Part shown: in pieces, positions 17,417 to 26,375 of the stretch | Numbering within the stretch: the stretch's first letter is position 1 | How the letters are laid out: every line of letters begins with the position of its first letter | Assembly: GCA_002692855.1 (NCBI GenBank) | Contig: NZMJ01000046.1 | Coordinates: 193,019-257,018, forward strand | Reading direction: 5' to 3' | DNA length: 64,000 nucleotides | From: Maricaulis sp. | GTDB lineage: Bacteria; Pseudomonadota; Alphaproteobacteria; Caulobacterales; Maricaulaceae | Made by a program: the position numbers and the translations under genes | The notes under the pieces: model-generated | Told to the model about the DNA's origin: nothing | What the model saw: only the letters and a program-made list of their open reading frames with translations | Databases searched by the model: none

Positions 17417-18937
17417 ATGAACCGCCCCGTCCTCATCCTCGGTGCCGGGATTGCCGGCCTGTGGACGGCGCTGAAGCTGGCGCCGCGCCCCGTCATCCTC
17501 GTGACGGGATCGCCGCTCGGCACAGGCGCCGCGACCGGCTGGGCGCAAGGCGGCATCGCAGCAGCACTGGGCGAGGGAGACAGCCCGGCCCTTCACGCGA
17601 GCGACACGCTGGCGGCCGGTGACGGCCTGTCCGACCCGCACGCAGCCCGACTGCTCGCATCGGGCATCGCGTCAGAGGTGAAAGCCTTGCGCGCCCTAGG
17701 CGTGCCGTTCGATATCGATGACGAAGGCCGTATCACTCAGGGCCTCGAAGCTGCGCATTCGCGCGCCCGCATCGCCCATGTCACCGGTGATCGCGCCGGC
17801 GCGGCCATCCTCGCAGCCCTGATCGAGACCGTTCGCACTGCCGATCACGTCACGCTTCTGGAGGGCTGGCGCGCGGTCGCGCTGGTCCCGTCGCGCATCG
17901 GCGGCTGTGCGGGCGCACACCTGCGCGGCCCTGCTGGCGAGACACGGATCATCGCGGCACGCGACACGGTCCTCGCCATGGGCGGTGCAGGCGGCTTGTG
18001 GCAGGTCTCGACCAGCCCGTCCGGCGCACTGGGCCAGGCAATGGCGATGGCAGCGCGTATCGGCGCGGAGATCGCCGATCCGGAATTTGTCCAGTCCCAC
18101 CCCACCGCAATCGACATCGGTCTCGACCCCGCCCCGCTGGCAACCGAGGCGTTGCGCGGTGAAGGGGCGAAACTGATTGATGGTCAGGGCCGCCGGCTGA
18201 TGGAGAGTATCAGCGACGCGCTCGATCTCGCCCCGCGCGACATCGTGGCGCGAGCGGTTCATGCGGCCCGCCAGAGCGGGCGCGGCGCCTTCCTCGATGC
18301 GCGCGAGGCGGTCGGCGATCACTTCCCGAACCGCTTCCCGACCGTCTTTGCGGCCTGCATGGCGGCGGGTCTCGATCCGCGCATCACGCCCATCCCGATT
18401 GCTCCGGCCGCGCATTACCACATGGGCGGCGTCGCCACGGACACCGAAGGGCGAACAACCCTGCCCGGCCTGTGGGCGGTCGGCGAATGCGCCGCGAACG
18501 GCCTTCACGGTGCCAATCGGCTGGCCTCGAACTCGCTGGCCGAAGGCCTCGTTTTCGGCGCCCGGACCGCAAATGCGCTGCAATCCACGTCCGGAAAGCC
18601 TCAGGTCGCACTGAATGTCGATCTGCCGCCCGCCCTCCCGGCGCTCGCCCTCACGCGCCTCAGACAGGCGATGAGCGCCGAATGCGGTGTCGAACGGACC
18701 GGAGCGGGCCTGGAGCGCCTTCTGGGCATTCTGGACGCGCTGACGGCGCGCTATGGCGATACCGACCCGGTGCTCGCCGCGCGCTTCATCGTCAACGCCG
18801 CCGCAAACCGGCAGGAGAGCCGGGGTGCCCACTGGCGTCTCGACCACCCGGCCCGGTCGGAAACCCCGCGGCACACGCGCCTTGCGCTGGAAGACATCGA
18901 AGCTGACGTGCTCGCAACACAGGCCCGCCCCGCATGA
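17417..18937 (+). CDS. nadB: L-aspartate oxidase
   Basis: A 506-residue FAD enzyme that converts L-aspartate to iminoaspartate for NadA. The dinucleotide fold VLILGAGIAGLWTALKLA opens the protein; TGWAQGGIAAALG is the flavin-contact stretch shared with succinate dehydrogenase flavoproteins. EFVQSHPTAI and the C-terminal HGANRLASNSLAEGLVFG are typical. It lies between nadA and nadC, and overlaps nadC by four bases. Confidence 0.96.
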   Translation: MNRPVLILGAGIAGLWTALKLAPRPVILVTGSPLGTGAATGWAQGGIAAALGEGDSPALHASDTLAAGDGLSDPHAARLLASGIASEVKALRALGVPFDIDDEGRITQGLEAAHSRARIAHVTGDRAGAAILAALIETVRTADHVTLLEGWRAVALVPSRIGGCAGAHLRGPAGETRIIAARDTVLAMGGAGGLWQVSTSPSGALGQAMAMAARIGAEIADPEFVQSHPTAIDIGLDPAPLATEALRGEGAKLIDGQGRRLMESISDALDLAPRDIVARAVHAARQSGRGAFLDAREAVGDHFPNRFPTVFAACMAAGLDPRITPIPIAPAAHYHMGGVATDTEGRTTLPGLWAVGECAANGLHGANRLASNSLAEGLVFGARTANALQSTSGKPQVALNVDLPPALPALALTRLRQAMSAECGVERTGAGLERLLGILDALTARYGDTDPVLAARFIVNAAANRQESRGAHWRLDHPARSETPRHTRLALEDIEADVLATQARPA

Positions 18938-19782
18938 CACTCCCCCCTCTGCCCCGCCACATCGTTGAAGACGCCGTCCGGCGCGCGCTCGCGGAAGACC
19001 TCGGCGGCGCGGGAGACATCACCTCCCTGGCCACTCTGCCCGGCGATGCCGAAGGGCAGTTCGAGCTGCGTGCCCGGCGTGACGGAGTCCTGTGCGGTCT
19101 GGAGCCCGCGCTTGAAGCGTTCAGGCAGTGCGGTCCTGGCCTGACGCTGGAGGCCCACCTGCGCGATGGCGCGCGGCTGGAAAAAGGCGCGACCGTGCTT
19201 TCGGTCTCGGGCCGGGTCCAGCCGATCCTGACAGCAGAACGCACCGCCCTGAACTTCCTCGGCCGCATGAGCGGCATTGCCACAATGACAGCGCAATACG
19301 TGAAGGCCGTCGAGGGGAGTGGCGCGCGCATCGTCCACACACGCAAGACCACGCCCGGTCTTCGCGCCTTCGAGATTCAGGCCGTTCGCGCAGGCGGCGG
19401 CGGCGCGCACCGTTTCAATCTCGCCGACGCCATACTTATCAAGGACAATCACGTGGCCGCTGCGGGCGGTGTCGGCAAAGCGGTTCGCGCGGCGCGCGCC
19501 CATGCCGGACACATGGTCAGGATCTCGACCGAGATCGACCGGCTGGACCAGCTCGATGAAGCCATTGAGGCCGGGGCCGACGTCGTCCTGCTCGACAATT
19601 TCAGCCTGGAGGACATGCGCGCCGCCGTATCCCGCGCCAAGGGAAAACTGATCCTGGAAGCCTCGGGCGGCGTCGACCTGACGACCGTTCGGACCATCGC
19701 GGAAACCGGCGTCGACATCATCTCCGTGGGCGCCCTCACCCATTCGGCTCCCAATTTCGATCTGGGACTGGACGCGGCCTGA
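18934..19782 (+). CDS. nadC: Nicotinate-nucleotide pyrophosphorylase (carboxylating)
   Basis: A 282-residue quinolinate phosphoribosyltransferase, last of the three de novo steps to nicotinate mononucleotide. Visible are LNFLGRMSGIATMTAQYV, HTRKTTPGLRAFEIQAVRAG (substrate-binding basic residues), HRFNLADAILIKDNH and LEASGGVDLTTVRTIAETGVD. The ATG start overlaps the nadB stop. The operon ends here; a composite palindrome follows. Confidence 0.97.
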   Translation: MTLPPLPRHIVEDAVRRALAEDLGGAGDITSLATLPGDAEGQFELRARRDGVLCGLEPALEAFRQCGPGLTLEAHLRDGARLEKGATVLSVSGRVQPILTAERTALNFLGRMSGIATMTAQYVKAVEGSGARIVHTRKTTPGLRAFEIQAVRAGGGGAHRFNLADAILIKDNHVAAAGGVGKAVRAARAHAGHMVRISTEIDRLDQLDEAIEAGADVVLLDNFSLEDMRAAVSRAKGKLILEASGGVDLTTVRTIAETGVDIISVGALTHSAPNFDLGLDAA

Positions 19783-19790
19783 CCTAAATC

Positions 19791-19932
19791 TCCCTCCCCT
19801 TGAAGGGGAGGGACGCGAGCGGCTTTCGTGAGGAAGACGGGAGCGGGGTGGGGTGATCGTTCCTGCAAGGCACCCCCACCCCGGTCGGCTGGCTGACGCG
19901 CAGCCTCCCGGCCCTCCCCTCAAGGGGGAGGG
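19791..19932. repeat. Composite palindromic intergenic element
   Basis: Three nested or tandem inverted repeats fill the gap between nadC and the esterase. TCCCTCCCCTT pairs with AAGGGGAGGGA at 19791-19813. A G-rich arm (about 19842-19855) pairs with a C-rich arm (about 19871-19884). CCCTCCCCT pairs with AGGGGGAGGG at 19912-19932. The layout resembles REP/BIME-like elements. It may also stop transcription after nadC, but no T-run is present. Confidence 0.6.
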
Positions 19933-20010
19933 CGAAACACGCAGTGAAGCGACCTCGAAGGGCGAGGAAAACACCGCTACCCTCCGGCTCGAACACGCGA
20001 GGAGATGACG

Positions 20011-21018
20011 ATGACGAAGCGCCACACGCACCCTGAAGGACAGGTGAAGACGATCTGGGTCGACAGCGAAGCCGTCGCCAACAATGTCCTGGGCGACCCG
20101 GCGCGGCGGCGCATCGATATCTATCTGCCTGCCGGGCATGATCTGAAGGGCCTGCCCCTCCTGGTCGACCTCGTGGGCTTCACGGGAGGCGGACCGGCCC
20201 ATACCAACTGGAAAAGCTTCGGCGAGAATGCGCCCGAACGCCTCGACCGGCTGATCGGATCCGGCGCGATGAAGCCCTGTGTCGTGGCTTTCCCGGACTG
20301 CTTCACCCGCCTTGGCGGCAACCAGTACATCAACTCCGCGGCCATGGGGAATTGGGACGATTTCCTGCTGACCGAAGCCATCCCCGCCATTGAGCGCGAA
20401 TTCGGCTGCGGCGGTGAAGGCCGGCGCGGCGTGTTCGGCAAGTCCTCCGGCGGCTATGGCGCAATCGTACACGCTCTGCTGCATCCCGATTTCTGGTCGG
20501 CGGCCGCCTGCATGTCAGGGGATATGGGTTTTGAACTGATGTTCGCGACCGATTTCGCGGCCACCCTGCGCGCCCTCGCCAAGCATGACGGGTCGATCAA
20601 GGGCTTTCTCGACAAGCTGGAGTCAAACCCCAAGCCGTCGGGTGACGACATCCATGTCCTGATGACGCTGGCGATGGCAGCGACCTATGACCCGGCCCCG
20701 GACGAGTATCTTGGTATCCGCCTGCCGGTCACGATGGACACCTGCGAGCGCATCCCGGAACGCTGGGCAAACTTCATGAAATGGGACCCGATTGAAATGC
20801 TCGGCGAGCACGGCGAGGGGCTGAAAAAGCTGAAGGGGCTGTGGATCGAGTGCGGCGATGTCGACCAGTACAACCTGCTCTATGGCGCCCGCATCATGAC
20901 CCGGCGCCTGACCGGCATGGGGATTGATCACGAATACCGCGAATTCCCGGATAACCACTCGTCGATCGACTACCGCCTGGACGAGGTACTGCCCTTCCTC
21001 GCAGACCGTCTCAGCTAG
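20011..21018 (+). CDS. Alpha/beta-hydrolase esterase (PF00756-like)
   Basis: A 335-residue serine esterase of the esterase-D/FrmB/antigen-85-like group. The nucleophile elbow GKSSGGYGAIVHALLHP and a PLLVDLVGFTGGG oxyanion-side loop are clear; an acidic residue in WIECGDVDQYN and the His in FPDNHSSIDYR complete a plausible triad. No signal peptide. I prefer ATG 20011, six bases after GAGGAG, over 20005, which touches the ribosome-binding site. Substrate unknown. The stop overlaps the convergent lipoprotein gene by four bases. Confidence 0.75.
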   Translation: MTKRHTHPEGQVKTIWVDSEAVANNVLGDPARRRIDIYLPAGHDLKGLPLLVDLVGFTGGGPAHTNWKSFGENAPERLDRLIGSGAMKPCVVAFPDCFTRLGGNQYINSAAMGNWDDFLLTEAIPAIEREFGCGGEGRRGVFGKSSGGYGAIVHALLHPDFWSAAACMSGDMGFELMFATDFAATLRALAKHDGSIKGFLDKLESNPKPSGDDIHVLMTLAMAATYDPAPDEYLGIRLPVTMDTCERIPERWANFMKWDPIEMLGEHGEGLKKLKGLWIECGDVDQYNLLYGARIMTRRLTGMGIDHEYREFPDNHSSIDYRLDEVLPFLADRLS

Positions 21019-22493
21019 GTCGGCGCGTTCGCGGTCGTCACCGCGACCGAAGTTGCCCCACGAACAACGCCGCCAGCATCCACGAATTCAAGCGCGACGC
21101 GGTTGCGGGCCGGGTCATTGGTCACTGGCTGCCCGGTGCCCCGGATCAGCACTGTGAAGGTTCGCACGGCATTCTGGTCGTGGGTGAAATCGAGCGTCGC
21201 CGTTGGAGCCGACTGGCAGGCGCCGTTCGCATTGCCGGTCGTCTCGCACATCGTGGCCGTCACGCCGGACGCTGCGGATCGCAGCGTCACCGGGCCGCTC
21301 GCGCCGATATTGATGGCCGCCATGCCGATTGCACCGCGGCCTTCATTCCCTCCCAGGAACAGGATGCCGTCATTGCTGGTCGTTGCGGCAATCGCGATGA
21401 TGTCGGCTGTGGCGGTCGTTCCCGACGACATGGTCAGTTGATTGACCCCGGAAATCTGCGCGGCTTGGCCCGACGCGCAGGAAAACTGGAATTCCAGGGG
21501 CTCGGTCGTAAACGGAATGGCGCTGTTGAAGAACTCCTGCACCGGTGTGAAGGCGATCACAAAGCTCTGGCTTTGCCCCGCGGGAATATCGACCGGCGTG
21601 TTGATTGTGCCTGTCAGGGCATTCGTGTTCGGATCGGTCGTCTGATAACTGAACCCGCCCTTGATCACATTCAGCAGCGAAACCGAGCACGTTTCCGCCG
21701 CACTCGTGCCCCCGTTGACAAGGGTGGCGAAGGCTGTGGCCTGAGTTCCGAATGTCACAGAGCGGCTGGTGGGCAGAACCGCTGCCGACAACTGGGTCGC
21801 CGCGATGGTCGCATTCTCGTTGATCGCGAACGTTTCCGGCGCAGAGCCGGCATTATCGTTCGCGTCACCTGAATCCGGATCCACGGACGTGAAATTCAAC
21901 GCAATCGGATATGCGCCGCCCGCGGCCGGATTCGTGAATATCCCCGTCCGCAGGAACGCCATGACGTCCGAACTGAAGCTGGCCTCGTTGAATGAGGTGC
22001 TCCCGTCACCACCGCGCGGCAGTGTTATCGTCAGTATATGGTTCTGGCCGCCGTCCTGGGTGTATTCGATTTGGGGTTTCAGCGGATTGGGCGTGCCGTC
22101 GAGGTTGGAGTCGACCCACGCGCTGTCGGCGTCGGATGAATAGATCGGAAACAGGCGGTCCGGCCCGTCGGACGCTGGATTGAATTCGAACCCGTAGGCA
22201 CCAATCCTCGTGCCCGCTTCACCCAGCGCCAGAAAGCCGTTGAACTGGTAGGTGGCCGGCAGTGTGATCACGACCTGATAGGTTTGTCGTTCTCCGGACG
22301 TTATGGCTGAATCGATCCGAAACCCCATCAGCCGACCGGGGCTGAGATCGCTGATGGCGACACGCTGGGTTGCGGGCGCATTATAGGTCGCAGGACCGCT
22401 GAGCTCGTCCCCCGCCGTTTCGGGTTGATCCGAGCCAAGCTCCGCGCAACTCACAGCACCAATCGCTGCCGCAATCGCCAACAAGCGCTTCAT
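21015..22493 (-). CDS. Large lipoprotein, unknown
   Basis: A 492-residue predicted lipoprotein (MKRLLAIAAAIGAVSCAEL, lipobox A-V-S-C). The ATG at 22493 follows GAGGAGGGTGGC, a good ribosome-binding site; the upstream Met at 22514 would break the signal. The mature chain is rich in Ser, Thr, Ala and Gly with repeating beta-like stretches (SVTFGTQATAFATLVNGG, IAATTSNDGILFLGGNEG) and few charged residues, as in adhesin or Ig-like domains. I recognise no family. It ends convergently with the esterase. Confidence 0.7.
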   Translation of the reverse strand: MKRLLAIAAAIGAVSCAELGSDQPETAGDELSGPATYNAPATQRVAISDLSPGRLMGFRIDSAITSGERQTYQVVITLPATYQFNGFLALGEAGTRIGAYGFEFNPASDGPDRLFPIYSSDADSAWVDSNLDGTPNPLKPQIEYTQDGGQNHILTITLPRGGDGSTSFNEASFSSDVMAFLRTGIFTNPAAGGAYPIALNFTSVDPDSGDANDNAGSAPETFAINENATIAATQLSAAVLPTSRSVTFGTQATAFATLVNGGTSAAETCSVSLLNVIKGGFSYQTTDPNTNALTGTINTPVDIPAGQSQSFVIAFTPVQEFFNSAIPFTTEPLEFQFSCASGQAAQISGVNQLTMSSGTTATADIIAIAATTSNDGILFLGGNEGRGAIGMAAINIGASGPVTLRSAASGVTATMCETTGNANGACQSAPTATLDFTHDQNAVRTFTVLIRGTGQPVTNDPARNRVALEFVDAGGVVRGATSVAVTTANAPT

Positions 22494-22573
22494 GCCACCC
22501 TCCTCGATTTTCAAGATAGAAAAAGGTTAGCATTTTTCCTGTCAGACGCGAAATTTTGCCGCGACTGCAATGC

Positions 22574-22600
22574 AAAACGCCGCCGGGGGAACCGGCGGCG
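22574..22600 (-). terminator. Rho-independent terminator after the SleB-type gene
   Basis: On the minus strand a perfect nine-base stem (CGCCGCCGG with CCGGCGGCG, 22578-22600) with a five-base loop is followed by TTTT. It lies 29 bases after the stop at 22629. Confidence 0.75.
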
Positions 22601-22628
22601 CTTGTGTTCGTTTATGGTGTGACGCGGC

Positions 22629-23387
22629 TTAAAGGTCGCGTTCCCGTTCGGCCCGCTCGCGGCGGCTCGGGAAGCGATAGAAAATATGCTCGCCAATCGT
22701 GCCGGTGCGCACCAGCGAACCGGACCAGTGCGGGTCAATGGCAACCGTGTGGTAATGCGTGGCATTGCGCGTCACCGCCGGTGCAAAGCCGAGCATGACA
22801 TGCTCGGAGACCAGCTGCGCGCGGCGCCAGGCGCGACCGCGCGGAGAGCGGTTGATCGAACCGTCACAGGTAAAGCTGAACTGACAGCCGGTCCGGCGCT
22901 CCGAACCCTGGAACACCACACCGCAAACCGTATCGGGATACGCCGAGTGGGCCACGCGGTTCATGATGACTTCTGCCACGGCCACCTGGCCGGAGAAACC
23001 CTCACCCCGTGCTTCGTAGTAAACTGCGGTCGCCAGGCAATCGAGCTGGCTCGCCTCGGCCCGTGCACGATCAATGTGCGTACGGTCGAAGGTGCGCAGC
23101 TCGGCCAGCGGACGCGCAGCGACGCGAACGGCGTCGGCTTCGTCCGTGCTGACCCGCAGGGCGGCCATCTGAAGAGAGGCCGGTGCGGACCAGTTCAGCG
23201 CGTCGTCCTCGGACTCCAGGTAACGCGTCGCCAGCTGCTGCCAGTGAGCGGCATCTTCCTGCTGGTGAATGCGTGCGCCCGCGAGGGGGAACATCGCTGC
23301 CATGCCTGCAGCCAGCACACAGACCGCTAGGGTCTTGGCGGCCGCGACAAGGCGCGGTCGGTATTTCAAGGTCGGCGTGGCGGTCAT
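22629..23387 (-). CDS. Cell-wall hydrolase, SleB/CwlJ domain
   Basis: A 252-residue membrane-anchored or exported protein. One hydrophobic segment (about residues 14-37) precedes a linker and a C-terminal hydrolase_2 (SleB/CwlJ) domain from about residue 115. That domain holds CLATAVYYEARGEGFSGQVAVAEVIMNRV with the catalytic Glu in Y-E-A-R-G-E, then CQFSFTCDG. The family cleaves peptidoglycan; in non-sporulating alphaproteobacteria it is thought to serve wall remodelling. A strong terminator follows. Confidence 0.85.
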   Translation of the reverse strand: MTATPTLKYRPRLVAAAKTLAVCVLAAGMAAMFPLAGARIHQQEDAAHWQQLATRYLESEDDALNWSAPASLQMAALRVSTDEADAVRVAARPLAELRTFDRTHIDRARAEASQLDCLATAVYYEARGEGFSGQVAVAEVIMNRVAHSAYPDTVCGVVFQGSERRTGCQFSFTCDGSINRSPRGRAWRRAQLVSEHVMLGFAPAVTRNATHYHTVAIDPHWSGSLVRTGTIGEHIFYRFPSRRERAERERDL

Positions 23388-23580
23388 GTGACTCCGTCCC
23401 GTCGATTAGCCTGTCAGAACCTACCCGGCTGTTTACCAAGAGACGCTGAACAGATCATGAAATTAGCGCGCCCGTCTAAAGGACCCCCAATCCAAGGTCA
23501 AGCGGGACTGCCGCCCGCATATGGGTAACTGGTATGCAATTGGCAAGCCGGCCTAGTCAAGCGCAAGTCGATTCAAGACT

Positions 23581-26253
23581 TTACGATCTATTCTTGAGCG
23601 CAGATTGGGCAGCCGCCAAACGGGCGATCGGCACCCGGTAAGGCGAACACGATACGTAATCCAGCCCCACCGAATCACAGAAATGTATCGAGGCCGGGTC
23701 TCCCCCGTGCTCGCCGCAAATGCCCAGCTTGATGTCCTGGCGGGTCGTGCGTCCGCGTTCGGCGGCAATCCGCACCAAATCACCCACGCCCGACTGATCA
23801 AGCGTCACGAAGGGGTCTTTCTCGAAAATGCCCGCGTCGATGTACTCGCCCAGGAACTTGCCGGCGTCATCGCGTGACAGGCCGAACGTCGTCTGGGTCA
23901 GGTCGTTGGTTCCAAAGGAGAAGAACTCGGCATGGACCGCGATCTCGTCCGCGCGCAGCGCGGCGCGCGGCAATTCGATCATCGTCCCGATCGTGTAAAC
24001 GGGCGCGGCGCCGGATTCCGCTTCGACTTCGCGCGCGACACCCTCGATACGGGCCTTCAGAATTTCCAGTTCCTTCGCCATGGCGACAAGCGGGATCATC
24101 ACTTCGGCAACCGGGCGCACGCCCGTGGCCTTCTGGACATTGACCTGCGCTTCAAAGATGGCGCGGGCCTGCATCTCGTAGATTTCCGGGAAGGTGATCC
24201 CCAGGCGGCATCCGCGATGGCCGAGCATCGGGTTGGTTTCGCCCAGCGCCACGGCCCGTTCCATCAGCGCCGCTGCCGACAGACCGGTCGCTTTCGCGAC
24301 AGCGTCGACGTCTTCTTCCGTGTGCGGCAGGAATTCGTGCAATGGCGGATCGAGAAGGCGGATCGTGCAGGGACGCTCCTCCATGATCGTGAAGATTTCC
24401 TCGAAATCCTTGCGCTGCATCGGCAGGATTTTCGCCAGCGCGGCAACCCGCCCGGCCCGGTCTTCCGACAGGATCATCTCACGCACCGCCGCAATGCGGT
24501 CGGCGTCAAAGAACATGTGCTCGGTCCGGCACAGGCCGATGCCCTCGGCGCCGAATTCCTTGGCGGTCTGCGCGTCCAGCGGGGTTTCCGCATTGGTGCG
24601 CACCTTCATCCGGCGTGCGGCGTCGGCCCACACCATCAGGGCCTCGAAATCACCCGTCATTTCCGGCTTGATCATCGGCACGGCGCCGTTTAGCACCTCG
24701 CCCGTCGCGCCATCAATCGTGATGAAGTCACCCTGCTTCACCGTGCGGCCGTTCGCGGTAAAGGACTTCGCCGCGTAGTCGATCTTGATCGACCCCGCGC
24801 CGGACACGCAGGGACGGCCCATGCCGCGCGCCACGACGGCGGCGTGGCTGGTCATCCCGCCGCGCGCAGTGACGATGCCCTGCGCCGCGTGCATGCCGTG
24901 AATGTCCTCGGGGCTGGTCTCGATACGGACCAGGATCACCTTCTCGCCGTGACCGGACATGATCTCGGCCTCGTCGCTGTCGAACACGACAATGCCCGCT
25001 GCCGCGCCGGGAGACGCCGGCAGGCCGGTGGCCAGCACGTCGCGCTTCGCGGCTTCGTCGATCATCGGGTGCAGCAGCTGGTCGAGCTGCGCCGGGTCAA
25101 CGCGCAGGATCGCCTCGTCCTGCGTGATCAGGTTTTCCTTCGCCATGTCGACAGCGATCTTCAACGCCGCCTTGGCAGTGCGCTTGCCGTTCCGGGTCTG
25201 CAGCATCCACAGGCGACCGCGCTCGACCGTGAACTCGATGTCCTGCATGTCCCGGTAGTGACGCTCAAGACGCGCAAAGACGTCCGCCAGTTCCTTGTAG
25301 CTGTCGGGCAGAGCCTCTTCCATCGAGGGGGCGGTGTCGCCCATCTTCTCGCGCATCTCGCGGGTCAGGCATTGCGGCGTGCGGATTCCGGCAACGACAT
25401 CCTCGCCCTGGGCATTGACCAGGAATTCGCCGTAGAAGGTGTTCTCGCCGGTCGACGGATCGCGGGTGAAAGCCACGCCGGTCGCGCTCGTCTCGCCCAT
25501 GTTTCCGAACACCATCGCCTGGACGTTGACCGCCGTGCCCCAGCTGGCCGGGATGTCATGCAAACGGCGATAGGTGTTGGCGCGGTCATTCATCCAGCTG
25601 GCGAAAACGGCGCCGATGGCACCCCACAGCTGTTCGCGCGGATCGGTCGGAAAGTCGCGCCCCAGTGCGCGGGCTGCGGCATCCTTGTACTGGCTGACAA
25701 TGTCTTCCCAGTCTTCTGCCGACAATTCGGTGTCGAGCGTGAAGTCATTCTCTTCCTTGAAGGTCTCGAGGATCTCTTCAAAGATCGAGTGGTCGACGCC
25801 CAGAACGACGTCTGAATACATCTGGATGAAGCGGCGATAGCTGTCATAGGCAAAGCGGCGGTCGCCTGACAGCTTGGCCAGACCTTCGGCCGTTTCGTCG
25901 TTCAGGCCGAGATTGAGCACCGTATCCATCATGCCCGGCATCGAGGCGCGCGCACCCGAGCGCACCGAGACCAGCAGCGGATTGTCCGGATCGCCGAACT
26001 TTTTGTCCGTCACGCTTTCCAGCTTGGCGAGCGCGGCCTCGGCCTGGTCGTTCAACCCGTCAGGCCAGCGCTTCCCGGCATCGTAATAAGCGTTGCAGGC
26101 ATCGGTGGTGATGGTGAAACCCGGCGGAACCGGCAGGCCCAGCTTGGCCATCTCGGCCAGATTCGCGCCCTTGCCGCCGAGCAGGTTGCGCATCGAGGAA
26201 TCGCCCTCGCTGTCGCCGCCGCCAAACCCGTAGACCCACTTGGTGCCACTCAT
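23581..26253 (-). CDS. ppdK: Pyruvate, phosphate dikinase
   Basis: An 890-residue enzyme interconverting pyruvate, ATP and phosphate with phosphoenolpyruvate, AMP and pyrophosphate. Domains in order are the ATP-grasp N-terminus (MSGTKWVYGFGG, LLGGKGANLAEMAKLGLPVPPGF), the swivelling His domain with GGMTSHAAVVARGMGRPCVSG (phosphorylated His), and the C-terminal PEP/pyruvate barrel with LGHRGCRLG and the catalytic Cys region LGICGEHGGDP. Full length for the family. A palindromic element separates it from glyS upstream. Confidence 0.97.
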   Translation of the reverse strand: MSGTKWVYGFGGGDSEGDSSMRNLLGGKGANLAEMAKLGLPVPPGFTITTDACNAYYDAGKRWPDGLNDQAEAALAKLESVTDKKFGDPDNPLLVSVRSGARASMPGMMDTVLNLGLNDETAEGLAKLSGDRRFAYDSYRRFIQMYSDVVLGVDHSIFEEILETFKEENDFTLDTELSAEDWEDIVSQYKDAAARALGRDFPTDPREQLWGAIGAVFASWMNDRANTYRRLHDIPASWGTAVNVQAMVFGNMGETSATGVAFTRDPSTGENTFYGEFLVNAQGEDVVAGIRTPQCLTREMREKMGDTAPSMEEALPDSYKELADVFARLERHYRDMQDIEFTVERGRLWMLQTRNGKRTAKAALKIAVDMAKENLITQDEAILRVDPAQLDQLLHPMIDEAAKRDVLATGLPASPGAAAGIVVFDSDEAEIMSGHGEKVILVRIETSPEDIHGMHAAQGIVTARGGMTSHAAVVARGMGRPCVSGAGSIKIDYAAKSFTANGRTVKQGDFITIDGATGEVLNGAVPMIKPEMTGDFEALMVWADAARRMKVRTNAETPLDAQTAKEFGAEGIGLCRTEHMFFDADRIAAVREMILSEDRAGRVAALAKILPMQRKDFEEIFTIMEERPCTIRLLDPPLHEFLPHTEEDVDAVAKATGLSAAALMERAVALGETNPMLGHRGCRLGITFPEIYEMQARAIFEAQVNVQKATGVRPVAEVMIPLVAMAKELEILKARIEGVAREVEAESGAAPVYTIGTMIELPRAALRADEIAVHAEFFSFGTNDLTQTTFGLSRDDAGKFLGEYIDAGIFEKDPFVTLDQSGVGDLVRIAAERGRTTRQDIKLGICGEHGGDPASIHFCDSVGLDYVSCSPYRVPIARLAAAQSALKNRS

Positions 26254-26282
26254 TCCGTTTCTTCCTTTTGTCCCCCTTACCC

Positions 26283-26361
26283 GGCGCTTCGCGCCACCCT
26301 CTCCCTCAAGGGAGAGGGAAAGAAACGCCGAACCGGGCTCCCTCTCCCGCCGGGGAGAGGG
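26283..26361. repeat. Composite palindromic element between glyS and ppdK
   Basis: Three hairpins in a row: GGCGCTTCGCGCC (26283-26295), CCCTCTCCCTCAAGGGAGAGGG split around its centre (26297-26318), and CCCTCTCCC with GGGGAGAGGG (26340-26361). The middle stem shares its arms with 5692-5714. This fits a dispersed repeat family. It may reduce read-through from glyS into ppdK. Confidence 0.6.
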
Positions 26362-26375
26362 CTGGGGTGAGGGGT

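Noticed and set aside
19791-19932. Possible CRISPR-like repeats
   Set aside because: The repeats are inverted and unevenly spaced with no unique spacers of constant length.
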